Positions 32,031 through 44,142 are shown, numbered from the stretch's first letter. The stretch: DNA of 64,000 nt from Hamiltosporidium tvaerminnensis (GCA_022605425.2 JAKIMF020000005.1:1150501-1214500), one strand, 5' to 3'. The notes: generated by a model not told the origin, from the letters alone. Numbers and translations are program-made.

Positions 32031-33500
32031 ATGCCGCCAAATTCTATAAAATAATATCTTAGAAAATTCTAGCGACTCCTTTCCAAAGCTTTTCTCGATA
32101 GAAGTCAATCATTTTGCTTTTTTTCATCCTTTGATTGCTATCGGAATCTCTTTTTACTAGCACTACATCGGCTTGATTAGATTTAACCGAAAAAAGTGTA
32201 TTCTCATCATTTTTTATACGAGCTAAACATTGTTCAAGATATTTAAATGAATAGTTGGGAGGATATCGATTTTATTTGATACTTTATTCTAAATATCCAC
32301 TTGATCTTCATCAAATGACATTTCGATGCTTTAATCTGTATTTTCGAGGTATTCTTTGTTTTAGAATCCGAAAAATATTTTTCGTTTATTGCGTTTTGTT
32401 CGTATTTAACAGTATTTACCTAAATTCCTCAATTGAGGCTTTCTTTATTGCTCTGTTCCAGGTCAATGTTAGCCTAATACAATTTTCTTATATAAATCGA
32501 TCCATCTTTTTCGCTAGATTTCCTTAAATTTATAACAAGCTTGCATTTACTTGTGTGATTGCATCTCTCGGTTCTTCTTGCTTTTCTGTGTGTCTGATCT
32601 CCAGGGGATAAAAGAAATTTTGTGATCAACTCATATATGTTTAATTCGTTTGTTTATAAACTCTTTGTCATTATCTGTTTTTTGAAAACTTAGCGAATCT
32701 TCGAGAAACATATGATATTCAAACGCATTTGCAACATTAGGACGGGCAGATTTGTAATGGTACCCCAAATAAATACTTAGTATAGAAATCTATTATGTGT
32801 ATGATTTATCAATAGCTGGTATTATCTTTTGGGTATTTCTGCATATAAAAAAGATCTATCTGACCCCGTTATAATGAATAATTCGAAGTCTTTGTCTGAA
32901 TTGCATAGTTTTGCCTTAAAGTTATAACACTGGCAATATTGGCATGTTTTAACGAATATTTTCGTTCTTTCTCGCTATCTCAGTAAGATTTTTCATGATT
33001 TCCTAGGGAATTGCTTTTAAACCAATAGAATCAGGATAATGTATGGAAGCAAAATTATATTGTCTTGCGCTTATTTACCATTATCTACTCTAACCTTTTT
33101 AATAATTTTATTAACATCCTTCGTATATACCTTACCATTTTCGATGTATATATCGCCTGCTAGTTTTAAGACCAGCTTTTCCAAATGCGATTCATACTAG
33201 ATACTAAATTATCAATTTTTAATGTTTTTAGGTCTTTCATTCCATATTTCTCACAAACCATTTCATTCAAAAAAATTTTTATCCGATAAAAAACAATATA
33301 TTTTCCCTACGCAACATGGATATAAACTAAAAAATTGATTCCCAATTGTAAGAAAGTTTGCAGAAAAAAATTGATTTACCTAAAAAAAATTCTTCTTTAA
33401 ATTTGGTTGTAGAATGAAGTCGACAATAATTTTCGAATCTATATGTAGATTTTACCAATATAAGTAACCAATAAATATGGTTTTTAAAATTTTTTATATA
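32030..33500 (-). mobile_element. Decayed integrase-bearing element (Ty3-like or Ginger/KRBA2-type)
   Basis: Minus-strand reading, with frameshifts and stops, shows parts of a DDE integrase in the correct order: an H2C2-type zinc-binding area (CQYCQCYN near 32915-32945), a segment with FYTKYLFGVP (near 32780), and TDNDKEFIN (near 32652-32678), the second catalytic-aspartate region. Proline/glutamine-poor sequence follows. All frames are broken, so it is a relic. Limits are approximate. Confidence 0.55.
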
Positions 33501-35228
33501 TAAAAATCATGTTTTTTATATTATAATTTCTTATTCCATTTGTCTACCGATGAACTTTCGATAAGAGTTGGATAGTTTCTTTTATATATTTTTAAAAGAA
33601 ATTAAAGTTATTTCTCAATCTAATGATGATTATTTTAACTATGATTCCAAAAAAATTGATAAAATAAAACCCAGCGGATGAAATGATGCTCCTTCTGTTT
33701 TATAATTACATAAGAAACAAAAAAGCAAGAATTTATAAAGAAGAATTTTCTCATATAAAAACAAAAAGAATTATAAAGAGGCAACCTTCGGATATTTTCT
33801 TGAAGGTCGGCAGCCTATATTTGATACCCTTCACTTACTTGATCGCATGGAAATAGGGTATGTATGAAAGCACAAAAACTCGCCGTATCAAGTATAAAGG
33901 GAAACAAACAACAATTACACCTTGAATTGTTTACCCTACAAGCTAAACTAACCATTATGTTGCATCTCTCATATAATACCCATCATATCACTACATTCAT
34001 GCCTATCGTACAAATAAATGGTGTTGATCTAATAAATTTTGCTAATAAAATAACGGAACTAAATAGATTATAAATTTCTTTTAATTTGCATAAAAACTAA
34101 ATAGCCGAAAACATCATATCTACCGTAAAAATATATAAAAATTTTAAAGCGCTTCGAATATTTTACAAAGCGATATCAGAAGCAAATTACACAATTACGT
34201 TATTACGGAATTTCTAAGTTTACATAACGCTACTTTTGTAAGAGGAAGACCAAAAAATTCCCAAGTACAAAGTGAAGAGAAATATTTAATAAAACAGAGG
34301 TTAGGAAAATTGCGAAAACAATATCTGATGTCGAAAAAACCGGTTCAAATTCCTGATAAATTTGTTTCATTACAATACTCATGATACAAAGCAATAAATA
34401 TCACTAACTCGGGTCTTTAGAGGTCGAACAGGTATATATTGCTTTATGCAGCCAACTCAACAGAATTTAAAGAAGTTTACGAATTACTATAAGAAGAGTC
34501 TGCCATTGAATATAGTTTAGAATTTACTGAAGAAATAAAAAACATGCAAATTAATAGTTAAGTGGAACGGAACTACGAGTCACAGTATCTGGTTCCGAAA
34601 GAGTTCACATATGATGTAAAAATATTTATTTTCGAGAATAACAGTCGATGCAGCGTTTCATTATCATTTATCACATTTAATATAAGAGACGTAATACTTA
34701 TTTGGATATATTTTTGCGGTAAATCAGTTGAACGAAAAAACAAAGGGGAAAGTTTTTATGAAAAAGGAAGTTGATTTGTTGCATAGAAGCCGAACTCTTA
34801 AAATTTTAAACTCTTTGATCAAGAAAATCTTTGAATTTTTAAGTTATGTTAAAACAGACTAAACAAATTTTAAATCAAAATCCAGTTTTTTATTCATTTA
34901 TTTTTCTTATCCATCTTCTTTATTATTGTTTTTAATAGGTTTCTTCTTTTTTTTCCTGCGTTTTTTTTGAATCATGTTTGTTTTTTAAAAGTTATTTACT
35001 GTTATTTTCGTATATGAGTGAATCCATAGAAGGTTAGATCCTATGATATATGTGCATACTAATATTTTTAAAGTTATATTCATTTCTTAGATCTAAATTC
35101 GGGTTTTTTCTTAAGTAATTTTTACAAATAGATAAATAAATAGTTAATATAACTCTAGTTTACAATCCCTTTCTCTGGCATTATACTTATATTATCTATA
35201 ATCATTTAATTAAACAATTATTGCTTAA
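33501..35228. other. Unassigned stretch, perhaps worn mobile DNA
   Basis: Plus-strand pieces near 33680-33860 and 34235-34340 read as lysine-rich protein (for example FVRGRPKNSQVQSEEKYLIK) before hitting stops, so an unidentified decayed coding element is likely. The rest is AT-rich spacer. Confidence 0.35.
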
Positions 35229-35464
35229 ATACATTCATCCTTGGCACTACAGCCTTGTGCGGCTTTGGCCTTCTTTATAATACCGCCCTCTGGTCTTTTT
35301 CCAGTGGGTTTGTTTACTTATTGGTTTTCGTAACTGGTTGTTTTGAGGGTGAGTTGTTAGCCCTATGCCCAACCCCAACATGGAGGATCAGTCCTCTTTC
35401 AGTCGCCTCTTACAACAAGCAGAGAATACTCTAAGCCAATCTGCTTCCGTCATGGTGGGGAATA
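35229..35464 (-). repeat. 236-bp SINE-like dispersed repeat, copy B
   Basis: Same length and order as copies at 9185-9420 and 61077-61312; shares CAGAGAATAC and GGAGGATCAG with copy A, and TTGGCACTAC and CTTATGCCCAAC-type phrases with copy C. Confidence 0.75.
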
Positions 35465-36594
35465 TTGCTTAAATAACTCGATGGTATTTTATATATAATC
35501 ATATATAAAATTTTTCAATAAAAGAAACTTGGAATTTATATTTAATAAATTAACTCATAAAGCATACGCCAAACAAGCCGTTTTTGCGGACAAAGAAAAC
35601 ACTTCACACGAATAATATATACGTGAAAGAAGACCAGATGCAATATAAATACATATAAATCGAACATAATGAAAGAAATCTTGAGCTGAAATGAAGCACT
35701 AAAAAAATAGTAAATAATGATAATAAGTAAAAATATGCAAGTAAAAAATATTCTGAATGAATATTAGGAAATTAGTCAAAGACCGACTGATAAAAATTCA
35801 GATATGAACGACTAAAAAATTCGAGCAAACGAACCAAGTATGGATGTGAAATCCCAATGAACATTTTGATTTTTCAATTAGGTTAAGAATATTAATTATT
35901 TTATATGCATTTTTTTTGTAATGTAAAATTAATCGATTTGTACGGGCTTGAAACTGGTTATCTATTGAAATAATTGTCACAATAAGAGACTTTTACATTT
36001 CAAATTTAATTTAGTATTCTTATTGTATTAGTAGAAATTTTTCTTAAAAACTTCGAATAAAGTGCTTTAACTAAATCAGTGCTAAAATTTGTATTTGTAC
36101 TATTCAATAGGGTACTGAATACACAAAAGCTGTGTAAAAATGTTAGTGCCAAAGTTTTTTGTACCATAAAATAAGTTTGAAGAAATTTTAAGTTCTTCCT
36201 CTGAACACTATTATAGATTGTGTAAGAACACAAAAAACCTAAAGCTTCATATTTTTAATTTGAATATTATAATTAATATATTATATTTTCCGAACTCATT
36301 AAACATTTCGAGTTGAATCTTTGTTTTAATTGTTATATTGCTTGATTATAGATTCGAAAGTATAGAAACGATGGCGAATTCTTTACTACAAAAATAAAAG
36401 GGATTTAGATCCTTCTAAAAAAATATTTTTAATATTATCCAGATAAATTTAATTTCGAATATTATTTGTAATAAATATCTAATCTATATCGACTTGAAAA
36501 TATACGATAGATCTTATTTCTAATATTTGGTACGATAATTATATTTTTAAAATATTTTATCTTAAGAAATAAATAATGGTAGGAAAGAAATTTT
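35465..36594. other. AT-rich spacer upstream of the LRR gene
   Basis: No supportable gene; short open frames on the minus strand (35798-36233) lack recognisable features. Confidence 0.4.
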
Positions 36595-36598
36595 CCCC
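36595..36598 (+). promoter_or_regulatory. CCCC start-proximal motif
   Basis: C run six bases before the ATG at 36605; supports that start over the internal Met 22. Confidence 0.45.
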
Positions 36599-36604
36599 AG
36601 CAGA

Positions 36605-39220
36605 ATGAATTACAAAAATTGGCTCGTTTTACCTGATACCTCTTCCAACACAAAAAAAACAAACAAAATGAATATCAAATATTTCACATCAATAAATTTT
36701 AGTAAAATAATTAGAAAAGTCTCTTTCCTACCATTTATTATTCTTTTATTTAATATAGGCAACTGTATTCGAATCACTATTTCATTTACCAATGAGAAGC
36801 ATTCAAAAGAGTTACCCTCATTACAGCCTAGTTCCATCTATCCTAAGCGAAGAAAGCATAATCCAGAGATATCTGTCAATCGAAAAGGTCAAACACTATC
36901 TAATTATAAAAATAAATACATGGAGCAAATTAAAAATAATAAATATCTTAATACTCCGCCATCAAATAATTTAAAAAAGTCAATAGACAATATAAAAGAA
37001 GGTAAAGGTATCATAATAAAAAATTCCTCGGGAGATGGAAACCATGCTAGTTTATCTACTTCACAATTTATACCCTGGTCGGAAATTATTGCAGACGATA
37101 GTAATTTAACGAATTCTGAAGATAATACTGAAGTTTCGTCAGAAGAACACATAGATTCTATAACATTTGATTATTCTTCTGATTTTATTATTCGATCAAA
37201 ATATTTGGACTGTTTAAATGAAACAAACATCGAAGAACTACATCTTAACATTAAAGATATAACAGAGTGTAAAATCGATGGTGTTTTGTGCGAAATGCTT
37301 CTATTCATTTTACCTTCTGGGTTAGATTTTGGTTTTCCTAACTTAAATAATGAAAATTTTCTTGAATTTATTTGGTTTCTAAATGATATTTCTTGTTACT
37401 CTAAATATGATGCATTGGAGACATTTTACAAGAACTTACTCCCTTTTCTGTATTCCTATGTGACTTACATTAATAGTAAAATGCCAGAAGAATCAAGAGA
37501 AATATTTTCTATACATAAAAAACAACTTTTTCCGTTTCTAGCTGTACTTTATGATACCATTGATCTTTCTTTTGATGAAAATACTAACGAATTGACTTTA
37601 CAAAAGAAAAAAGAAAATAGAAAAACAATTTTGTTTATACAGAATATTTCACATATGTTCAAATTTCGAACTGACCCAGAAACTCTTAATATTGTGCAAC
37701 AAGATGATTATGCCACCCAAAGAAACATATTAACACTTATATTTAACTCTTATGAAATATATCGCATAAAAATTTCCGTTGATGATAAATATTGGGCAGA
37801 AGGCACAAACCCTGTGATAGAATCTAATGCATCAGAAAAATGTTTATTGATAAGCGAAATCAAAAATGGATTTAGTTCAATCTTTTTTAATATGAATTTA
37901 AATCAAAAAAGAAGTATAAAATCTGTAGAATTAGAAAGAATAGTTTTGACAATAAAAGATATGGAATTTTTAAACGATTTAAAAGTTTTAGAAACGTTAG
38001 TAATTGTTCATTGTAATTTGGATTGCTGCATGGATTTTCTCTGGCTGCTTCCGAGTTCATTCCCGAAATTAAAAATATTGGGAATTATTGGATATACACT
38101 GAAAAACAATTTTTTTGAAAATATAAATTTAATGAATATAAGAATTCTAAATCTTTCGAAATGTGAATATAATGATAATCCAAATAATTTGATAGTTAAG
38201 AAAAATAAATATTTGAATAGTCTTAAAATGAATTGTGCATGTTTAAATCAAAAAGTATTTAAATCTATGATTTGTTCTGATTTATTAATTGATTTAAGCT
38301 TAAGAGCTGTTGATTTTACAGAAATAAAAGTCGATAAAGATTGCTTTGACAGGAAAAAAACTTTCCAATTCTTAGATCTGTCTGAATGTAAATTTAATGA
38401 TGAGTTTTTAGATTATTTTTTGACAGATTTAAAAGCAAAAAAATTGAATTTAGAGTATTTTCCTGATTTTCAACATTTGATAAAAATTTTAGATCAAGAA
38501 TCATTACATTTGAGTACTGAGTTTTTAAGTTTATCAGGAAATTCTTTATATGTTGATTTATATATATCTGTAAGTAGGTTTAAGGTTCTTAAGCGCTTAA
38601 AGCTTTCTCATATGAACTATATGATATGTAATGATTTTCATCCAAAGTTCGCGTTTAAACATCAGCTAAATGCAATTGATTTATCGAAAAACAGGCTTAA
38701 TAAAGACTCTATGATCTTCCTGCATCAATTTAATAACCTCAAAGAACTGAATTTATCTAATTGCAATCTTGAAACTGGATATATGGAAATTTTATTCACT
38801 GAACACTTATCAAACTCGCTTGTTGAATTAAATATATCGGGAAACTCGTTTGTGTCATCCGATTTTTTCAAAATAGCATATCTTAAAAATCTTATTCGAC
38901 TTACAGTTTCATTTGATAATCAAGTTTTTCTAAATCTTGAAGATAAATATGATATTTGGAAGTTTAAAAAATTAAGAACATTAATTTTAGTTCAAACAAA
39001 CATTGAAGATTTACTTTATAAATCTGTTATGACGATAAAAGATATTAAAATTATTGAATTTCAAAATTGTAAATTTGAAGACGATGTTTTGTCGAAAAAT
39101 AATAATTTAAATCCTATTAGTGTAGAAAATATTATCCTTATTAATACAAAAATTTCCAACGATGATATAAATGTTTTGAGAAAGTTTAAAATAAACGGAA
39201 TAAATGTTTCGATTAAATAA
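36605..39220 (+). CDS. Large secreted leucine-rich-repeat protein
   Basis: 871 residues. A basic N-terminus precedes a hydrophobic segment at about 40-58 (FLPFIILLFNIGNC), compatible with a signal peptide if translation starts at Met 22, or a signal anchor if it starts at Met 1. A Ser/Asn/Lys-rich linker (about 65-190) is followed by a mixed helical region and then irregular LRRs over roughly residues 440-870: examples are RILNLSKCEYNDN, FLDLSECKFND, LNAIDLSKNRLN, LKELNLSNCNLE and LVELNISGNSF, spaced about 24-30 residues. LRR domains bind proteins; secreted LRR families are expanded in several microsporidia and are suspected host-facing proteins. No catalytic domain or RING/F-box is visible. 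It is isolated, flanked by repeat-rich spacers. Confidence 0.88.
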   Translation: MNYKNWLVLPDTSSNTKKTNKMNIKYFTSINFSKIIRKVSFLPFIILLFNIGNCIRITISFTNEKHSKELPSLQPSSIYPKRRKHNPEISVNRKGQTLSNYKNKYMEQIKNNKYLNTPPSNNLKKSIDNIKEGKGIIIKNSSGDGNHASLSTSQFIPWSEIIADDSNLTNSEDNTEVSSEEHIDSITFDYSSDFIIRSKYLDCLNETNIEELHLNIKDITECKIDGVLCEMLLFILPSGLDFGFPNLNNENFLEFIWFLNDISCYSKYDALETFYKNLLPFLYSYVTYINSKMPEESREIFSIHKKQLFPFLAVLYDTIDLSFDENTNELTLQKKKENRKTILFIQNISHMFKFRTDPETLNIVQQDDYATQRNILTLIFNSYEIYRIKISVDDKYWAEGTNPVIESNASEKCLLISEIKNGFSSIFFNMNLNQKRSIKSVELERIVLTIKDMEFLNDLKVLETLVIVHCNLDCCMDFLWLLPSSFPKLKILGIIGYTLKNNFFENINLMNIRILNLSKCEYNDNPNNLIVKKNKYLNSLKMNCACLNQKVFKSMICSDLLIDLSLRAVDFTEIKVDKDCFDRKKTFQFLDLSECKFNDEFLDYFLTDLKAKKLNLEYFPDFQHLIKILDQESLHLSTEFLSLSGNSLYVDLYISVSRFKVLKRLKLSHMNYMICNDFHPKFAFKHQLNAIDLSKNRLNKDSMIFLHQFNNLKELNLSNCNLETGYMEILFTEHLSNSLVELNISGNSFVSSDFFKIAYLKNLIRLTVSFDNQVFLNLEDKYDIWKFKKLRTLILVQTNIEDLLYKSVMTIKDIKIIEFQNCKFEDDVLSKNNNLNPISVENIILINTKISNDDINVLRKFKINGINVSIK

Positions 39221-39919
39221 ACATACATTCTTGTTCTAGCATTTATATTATTTCAAAGTATATAATTTTATTATTCTATTTCGGCATTTTGTATTTTAGT
39301 TAGTTGTATTAAGCTTCTAAATTATTCATTCATCATACATAACTTATACTTCTTTATTTTATATTCGAAATATTGCGCAATTTTCTTTTATTTTGTACAT
39401 ATTTTAGAATCAAGATTTATAGAAACGCGGTTTTAAATTTAGTATCTTAGTACTTTATTTGATCGAAACTTGATTTTTCCTTAATTTTCTATTATTTACT
39501 AGAATGGTCAAAAAAATATGACTTTAAGAACAACATCGTTTAAACCATCTATTTAGTACTTATTAGCGGAATTCTTTGTGGAAATCTTTTTAATTTTCAA
39601 TCCAATGAACGTGGTCGCATTCGCGTTCCCCATACCCTAGTTCTTTCTATTAAACAAAACATTCCTATAGTAAAACATATTTATTTTAAAAGTACGTATA
39701 TATTTATAGGGAACAAATAGAATATCTGACATTAATTATCATTTCCAATACGTAAGATAACGCAAGAATGATAAAAAATTGAGGCATTAAGCTATATTGA
39801 ACTAGTTATTCGGCTTCTTGACTCTCTGTGTAAAACATTCAACGACTAAACGCATCAAACCGAATTTTAGAATGAAAAAATCGTAAATAAATCTCTATGA
39901 TTCTTGCAATTATAATTTA
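39221..39919. other. AT-rich spacer
   Basis: Nothing recognised. Confidence 0.4.
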
Positions 39920-40640
39920 TTCAAAAGTGTCGCATCTTTTCAAAACAGTGACAAGTGTTATATTTGTTTTCATGTCATAGACGCAGTTATAGATTTACCA
40001 TAAATAATTTATACCACAGCACTCTATCAGTACTCCGTGAGGTATCTACGTTCCAAAGCCTTTCATCTACCAGGTTTTAGAGCCTAATTAATAAGCGAGG
40101 CAGTTACTTGCGATTCGTAAATGTCTGTTGAATAAAGTATAATCGAATGCCGAAGCTCATTCTGTGGCTATCAAGACTATGCAGCGTTTCTACTTACTCT
40201 ACACTTTCTGAACCCAATAAACTTCTATTTAAGATATATTTCAGAGAATTACATGGGATCCACCTAGACAGTGCAATGTCATACCAACAGGTATAATCTG
40301 CTACTTAGCTTTCCTGGCTTTAAATTGTTTTTTGTTTTATATCTCCCAGGCGCTAAGTCTTCTAACCAGATTGAGCAAGGCTAGGTTTCCATGTTTTTAC
40401 ATGGTAATTACCTACATCTTTTGCAGTGGTCTGCAATCTAGTTGCATAAAAGTACAAATAAATTTGAAGCAAAAGTTTCGCCATTTCTTAGACCTCTCCT
40501 CCTCATAACAACTCCCATGAAACAACCGAAGATGTAATGTGATTTTTGCCCACCAAAAATCCAAACAATGGTTTTCACACCAGTTTCACACACTCATTGC
40601 CAAGCAGAAAGTTTTTATGTGGTTATCCTCCCTCCACTTT
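39920..40640 (-). repeat. ~720-bp GC-richer dispersed repeat, full copy 2
   Basis: Inverse of 11085-11810 across its full length. Shared landmarks include CACCTAGACAGTGCAATGTC, ATACCAACAGGTATA, ATATCTCCCAGGCGCTAAGT and GTGGTTATCCTCCCTCCAC. The copies differ by numerous substitutions and small indels, so they are old. The open frame at 40539-40865 crossing its end is not a gene. Confidence 0.75.
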
Positions 40641-40784
40641 GATTTTTGCAATAAAATAAAATTTATATTATTTCAAAGTATACTTGGATTCTGTTCAAAA
40701 GTTAGATTTGGTATGGTTTCTCTCGATATACTTACAAATGTTGATCTTCATACTTTTCCAGTAATTTATAGTTTATTTATTTAC

Positions 40785-40985
40785 TCACATATTCCATTCC
40801 TCTTTTACTTTTCGGGGCGAGGATTAACAAATGAATGTTTACCATTTTTCTCTTTTAATGAGTGAAACTCGAGATTATAGGAGATTGGCCTATAGATCTA
40901 GGGGATTTATATCCCTTTAAATCTCAACAATAATTTTCAAACGCTCATTGTCAGGCAGATAGTTTTTAATGTGGTTAATCTTTAC
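40785..40985 (-). repeat. Variant of the ~720-bp repeat sharing its 5' module
   Basis: Carries CTCATTGTCAGGCAGATAG and AATGTGGTTAATC, paralleling the 5' module, and CTCGAGATTATAGGAGATTG, which is the inverse of the segment in 25085-25270. Confidence 0.65.
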
Positions 40986-42030
40986 TATGTATTCATATAT
41001 AGATACATAAATTACATATTTATGATAGAGTTTATGATTAACATTTTCATTCTGATAGTTCGGATAGTTTAAATGAAGATTTAATACTACAGTGATATTC
41101 CTAGTGTACAGACAGAAACTACTCGAGTCATTTAAGATATGAAATGAAAAACTGTCATAAAGAAATGTATTGATTCCTCCAATCGTCTTTTTTTTTTCGC
41201 TTTAACCTAAGAGTAGAATAAGCCTTAATGTTTGTTTATTAGATTTGATTACTATAGTACAAATGTTAAACTCAAATCATTATAAGACCACAGTATTTGA
41301 TACTCAAAATCATGTCATAAACCGAATAATAACCTATTTAATATGAAAAAGATTTTAGGGGGTTTTAAGTTTAGTCCGAAACTCTGTCATTAAAATACAA
41401 AGCTGTTATAAGGATTCAAAAAAAACCGAAAAACATAATCGATAATCTAAATAAATGAAGTCAATATTTAAATTGTCAAAAAGACAAGATTAATAAGATT
41501 TTAACTTGTCAGGATTCGCGATGTCACCCACATAGTAAGTAAACAGGACGGCTTAATTTATGAACTGATTTTAGAAAACTTTTAAATAGCCTTGACCAAA
41601 AAATTCAAGACCCAAGAAAAATTTTGTTTTTCAATATATTCTTGAAAATTTAAATATTCACTATTCTTACTAGTTTTAAATGAAAAAGAAGTTTATTAAT
41701 AAATAAATGGCGAGACAAGTAGAGATTCTACATCACTTAAATCTATTTAAGTTAAGTTTATATTTACAAATAAATCTTTCTTTTATATTTTGTGTCAAAA
41801 AAACATAAAGTTTTTAAACATTCTAATTGAATAACACTAGTCATTGTTCATTCATTAAAAAAACTTTATTAAAAACCACAAAAACTTAAATAAGTGTTAC
41901 GAGTGAAATTTTTAGATTTGGCTTTGCATTTAGAACATTCGTTGATTTCTTTAAATCTTTTCTCTTTTTAAATTTTAAAACATTATAACTTGAGAATAAT
42001 AATCATAAACACTTAAATAGGATTTGTAAG
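40986..42030. other. AT-rich spacer
   Basis: No gene, RNA or defined repeat seen. Confidence 0.4.
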
Positions 42031-42117
42031 AAGAGACAGTTAGTGGTTAAAGAGGTAGAAGAAAACATATAAAAATGGTAAAAATATTTTAACCCAGAAT
42101 TTTATCAAATAAATTTT
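42031..42117 (+). mobile_element. Solo 3' tail of the R4-type LINE
   Basis: Holds GTGGTTAAAGAGGTAGAAGA (the ORF end, reading VVKEVEENI), then ATGGTAAAAATATTTTAACC and CAGAATTTTAT. A severely 5'-truncated insertion about 335 bp past the RPS18 stop. Confidence 0.85.
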
Positions 42118-42451
42118 TGATCTATTCATTCTTTAGAAGGTTATAATGTTTAATATTAAGAAATTATGTGTGTTATTGATTTTAAAAACAGTTTCATTTA
42201 AAATTTAAGATTTCTAATTTTCGAATTCGAGAGTTTCAACAAAAAGATTATTTTATTACAAAAAGCTTAAATAAAATTATATTGTAAGAATTTATATTTG
42301 GCTTCATTTTCAGACATAGAAATTTTTTAATATTTTTAAAAATGAAGAAAATTAAGTGAAACAGTTTTAATAATTATAATATATTAAAAAAGTCATAAAA
42401 TATTATTAAACTGCGAAAAATTAGTCAATTTCCTTAAAAATATTTAATAAT

Positions 42452-42922
42452 TTATTTCTTCTTGCTAACACCAACTGTTCTTCCTCTTCTACCATTACTT
42501 TTAGTTCTTTGACCTCTGACTTTAAGTCCCGCTGCTAACCTACAAACTCTAACATTTTTAATTTTCTTTCCTCTTTCAATCAGTAATCGAATATCAGCAT
42601 CTAACTGATTACCGATCAGATGTGAAGTGGTACCGTCTGTGTAATCTTTCTGGTGGTTTAGAAACCACTCTGGTATTCCGAAAGAAAGTGGATCGGTTAT
42701 AACATTTTGAAGTGCATTTAACTCTTCATTGTTTAATTCACCTGCTCTTTTACTTGGATCAATATTTGCCATTTTTACTGCTGCATCTGCATATCTTCTT
42801 CCAATTCCTTTAATTTTGGTAAGTGCATGTGTTACAAGACTTGTACCATTAATATTTGTATTGAATAAACGAATAATATGGTTTAGTTCGCTTGGTTGAA
42901 CTAAGAAATTTCTCGAGGACAT
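42452..42922 (-). CDS. RPS18: Small-subunit ribosomal protein S18 (uS13)
   Basis: 156 residues, the standard eukaryotic length. Family features include the helix-two-turns-helix region with IKGIGRRYADA (38-48), the segment IPEWFLNHQKDYTDG with DGT/SH following, and the basic tail RVCRLAAGLKVRGQRTKSNG, RRGRTVGVSKKK. It sits at the head of the 40S subunit, contacting the P-site tRNA and bridging to the 60S. CCC at 42927-42929 precedes the ATG. The gene is uninterrupted and well conserved, in contrast to its neighbours. Confidence 0.98.
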   Translation of the reverse strand: MSSRNFLVQPSELNHIIRLFNTNINGTSLVTHALTKIKGIGRRYADAAVKMANIDPSKRAGELNNEELNALQNVITDPLSFGIPEWFLNHQKDYTDGTTSHLIGNQLDADIRLLIERGKKIKNVRVCRLAAGLKVRGQRTKSNGRRGRTVGVSKKK

Positions 42923-42926
42923 TAAA

Positions 42927-42929
42927 GGG
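42927..42929 (-). promoter_or_regulatory. CCC start-proximal motif
   Basis: C triplet four bases before the RPS18 ATG at 42922. Confidence 0.55.
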
Positions 42930-42948
42930 ATTGGATTTGTAAAAAATT

Positions 42949-43200
42949 TAATTTTGAAAAAATCTAAAAAAAATATTTGATTTTAAAAAATAGGAAGAAT
43001 AATAGGATGAATAATTGAAAAGAAAATTTAAGTTTGAAAAAATCTAAAAAAAATATTTGATTTTAAAAAGTAGGAAGAATAATTGAAAAGAAAATTTAAA
43101 GAAAATAAAAAGATAGGAAAAAAATATTTGATTTAAAAAAATGGGAAGAATTTGTCGTAAAGAAAATTTAAAGAAGAATAAAAAAACAGGAAAAAAAATA
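42949..43200. repeat. Imperfect ~80-bp tandem repeat upstream of RPS18
   Basis: Phrases TTTGAAAAAATCTAAAAAAA and TTTTAAAAA(A/G)TAGGAAGAAT recur at roughly 80-base spacing, then degrade into a third and fourth copy. It occupies the RPS18 promoter-side flank directly behind the CCC motif. Confidence 0.75.
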
Positions 43201-43310
43201 TTTATTTTTTTAAAATCAAAAATGATCTGAAGAAACCGAAGAAAAACGAATAAAAAAAAGAAAATAAATTAAAATTCAAAATAAGTTAAAAGATTGCATA
43301 AACATAAATT

Positions 43311-43517
43311 TTATAAAGAACTTTGAACCTCTTTAAGAAGTTTTATATAGGTTTTCTCATCATGAATAAGACTTGAATCGTTTCTATTTCGACTGTTTAT
43401 TTGGGTTTTGATGTCTCTAATTCTTTGTTCGTATTTAGCACAAATATTTCCATTTTCTTGCTTCTTTTCATATTTTAATGGATATTTTTTGTTTAGTGTT
43501 GATTCTACAGACCCCAT
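43311..43517 (-). CDS. Small hypothetical protein with possible N-myristoylation signal
   Basis: 68 residues, polar and Lys/Glu/Asn-rich, probably helical, with a single Cys. It begins MGSVEST: glycine 2 with serine at position 6 fits the N-myristoylation consensus, suggesting membrane attachment. There is no recognised family and no CCC motif before the ATG, so it may not be a real gene; its composition, however, is more protein-like than shadow frames nearby. Confidence 0.4.
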   Translation of the reverse strand: MGSVESTLNKKYPLKYEKKQENGNICAKYEQRIRDIKTQINSRNRNDSSLIHDEKTYIKLLKEVQSSL

Positions 43518-43798
43518 GCATATTTTATTTCTGTTAAATTTTATATAAAAAAAGGCGCAAATTTTTTATTAAACAGAAATATTTTATAAATGAAAGATAA
43601 AATTATTTGAATTGATTTAATCAATCATTTGGAATTTATTTAATTCGAATCATAAAAATAAATTTTACAATTATTTTAAATTTTTCTATTTTAAAAATTT
43701 ATTTCTTTATAAATTATTTTTTTAAATTAAACAGAAATTTGTTTACTATTTGAGAAAATTTAATTAGAATTTATTTAAATGCTGTTTTAAGTGTTATT

Positions 43799-44002
43799 TT
43801 ATTTTGATTCCTTCTTTATCTTCTTAGTAATTTTCTTATATATTCGACTTAATTTTTTATCTTTAAACTGACCTTCGTTAGTGGTTATATCGTTAAAAAT
43901 TATAAGTTTAATATTTTGTATTTTGATTACTTTAATACCTTTTTTCTTGTTGATACATATTTTTAAAGGAAGTAAGTTTGGTTTCTCCTCGGCTCTTGGC
44001 AT
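43799..44002 (-). CDS. Small basic hypothetical ORF
   Basis: 67 residues from an ATG, Lys/Ile-rich. The same frame stays open upstream of the ATG to about 44117 without another Met and would add a hydrophobic stretch and an RRRR cluster, so either an unusual start is used or the gene is decayed. It lies head-to-head with the 347-residue gene at 44155. No CCC motif at its ATG. Low certainty. Confidence 0.25.
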   Translation of the reverse strand: MPRAEEKPNLLPLKICINKKKGIKVIKIQNIKLIIFNDITTNEGQFKDKKLSRIYKKITKKIKKESK

Positions 44003-44142
44003 ATATTCGGTTGATGAGTTTTTAATGAATTCCTCTATATTTGGTTTTGACTTAAATCTTCTTCGACGATAGAAAAATACAAATAAAATTGTCGTAAAGA
44101 ATTTGGAAACAGAATGGAAAATTTATTTTAAAATAAAAATTA

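Noticed and set aside
34330-34350. GGTTCAAATTCC-like phrase resembling a tRNA T-loop
   Set aside because: Flanks do not pair into T or acceptor stems.
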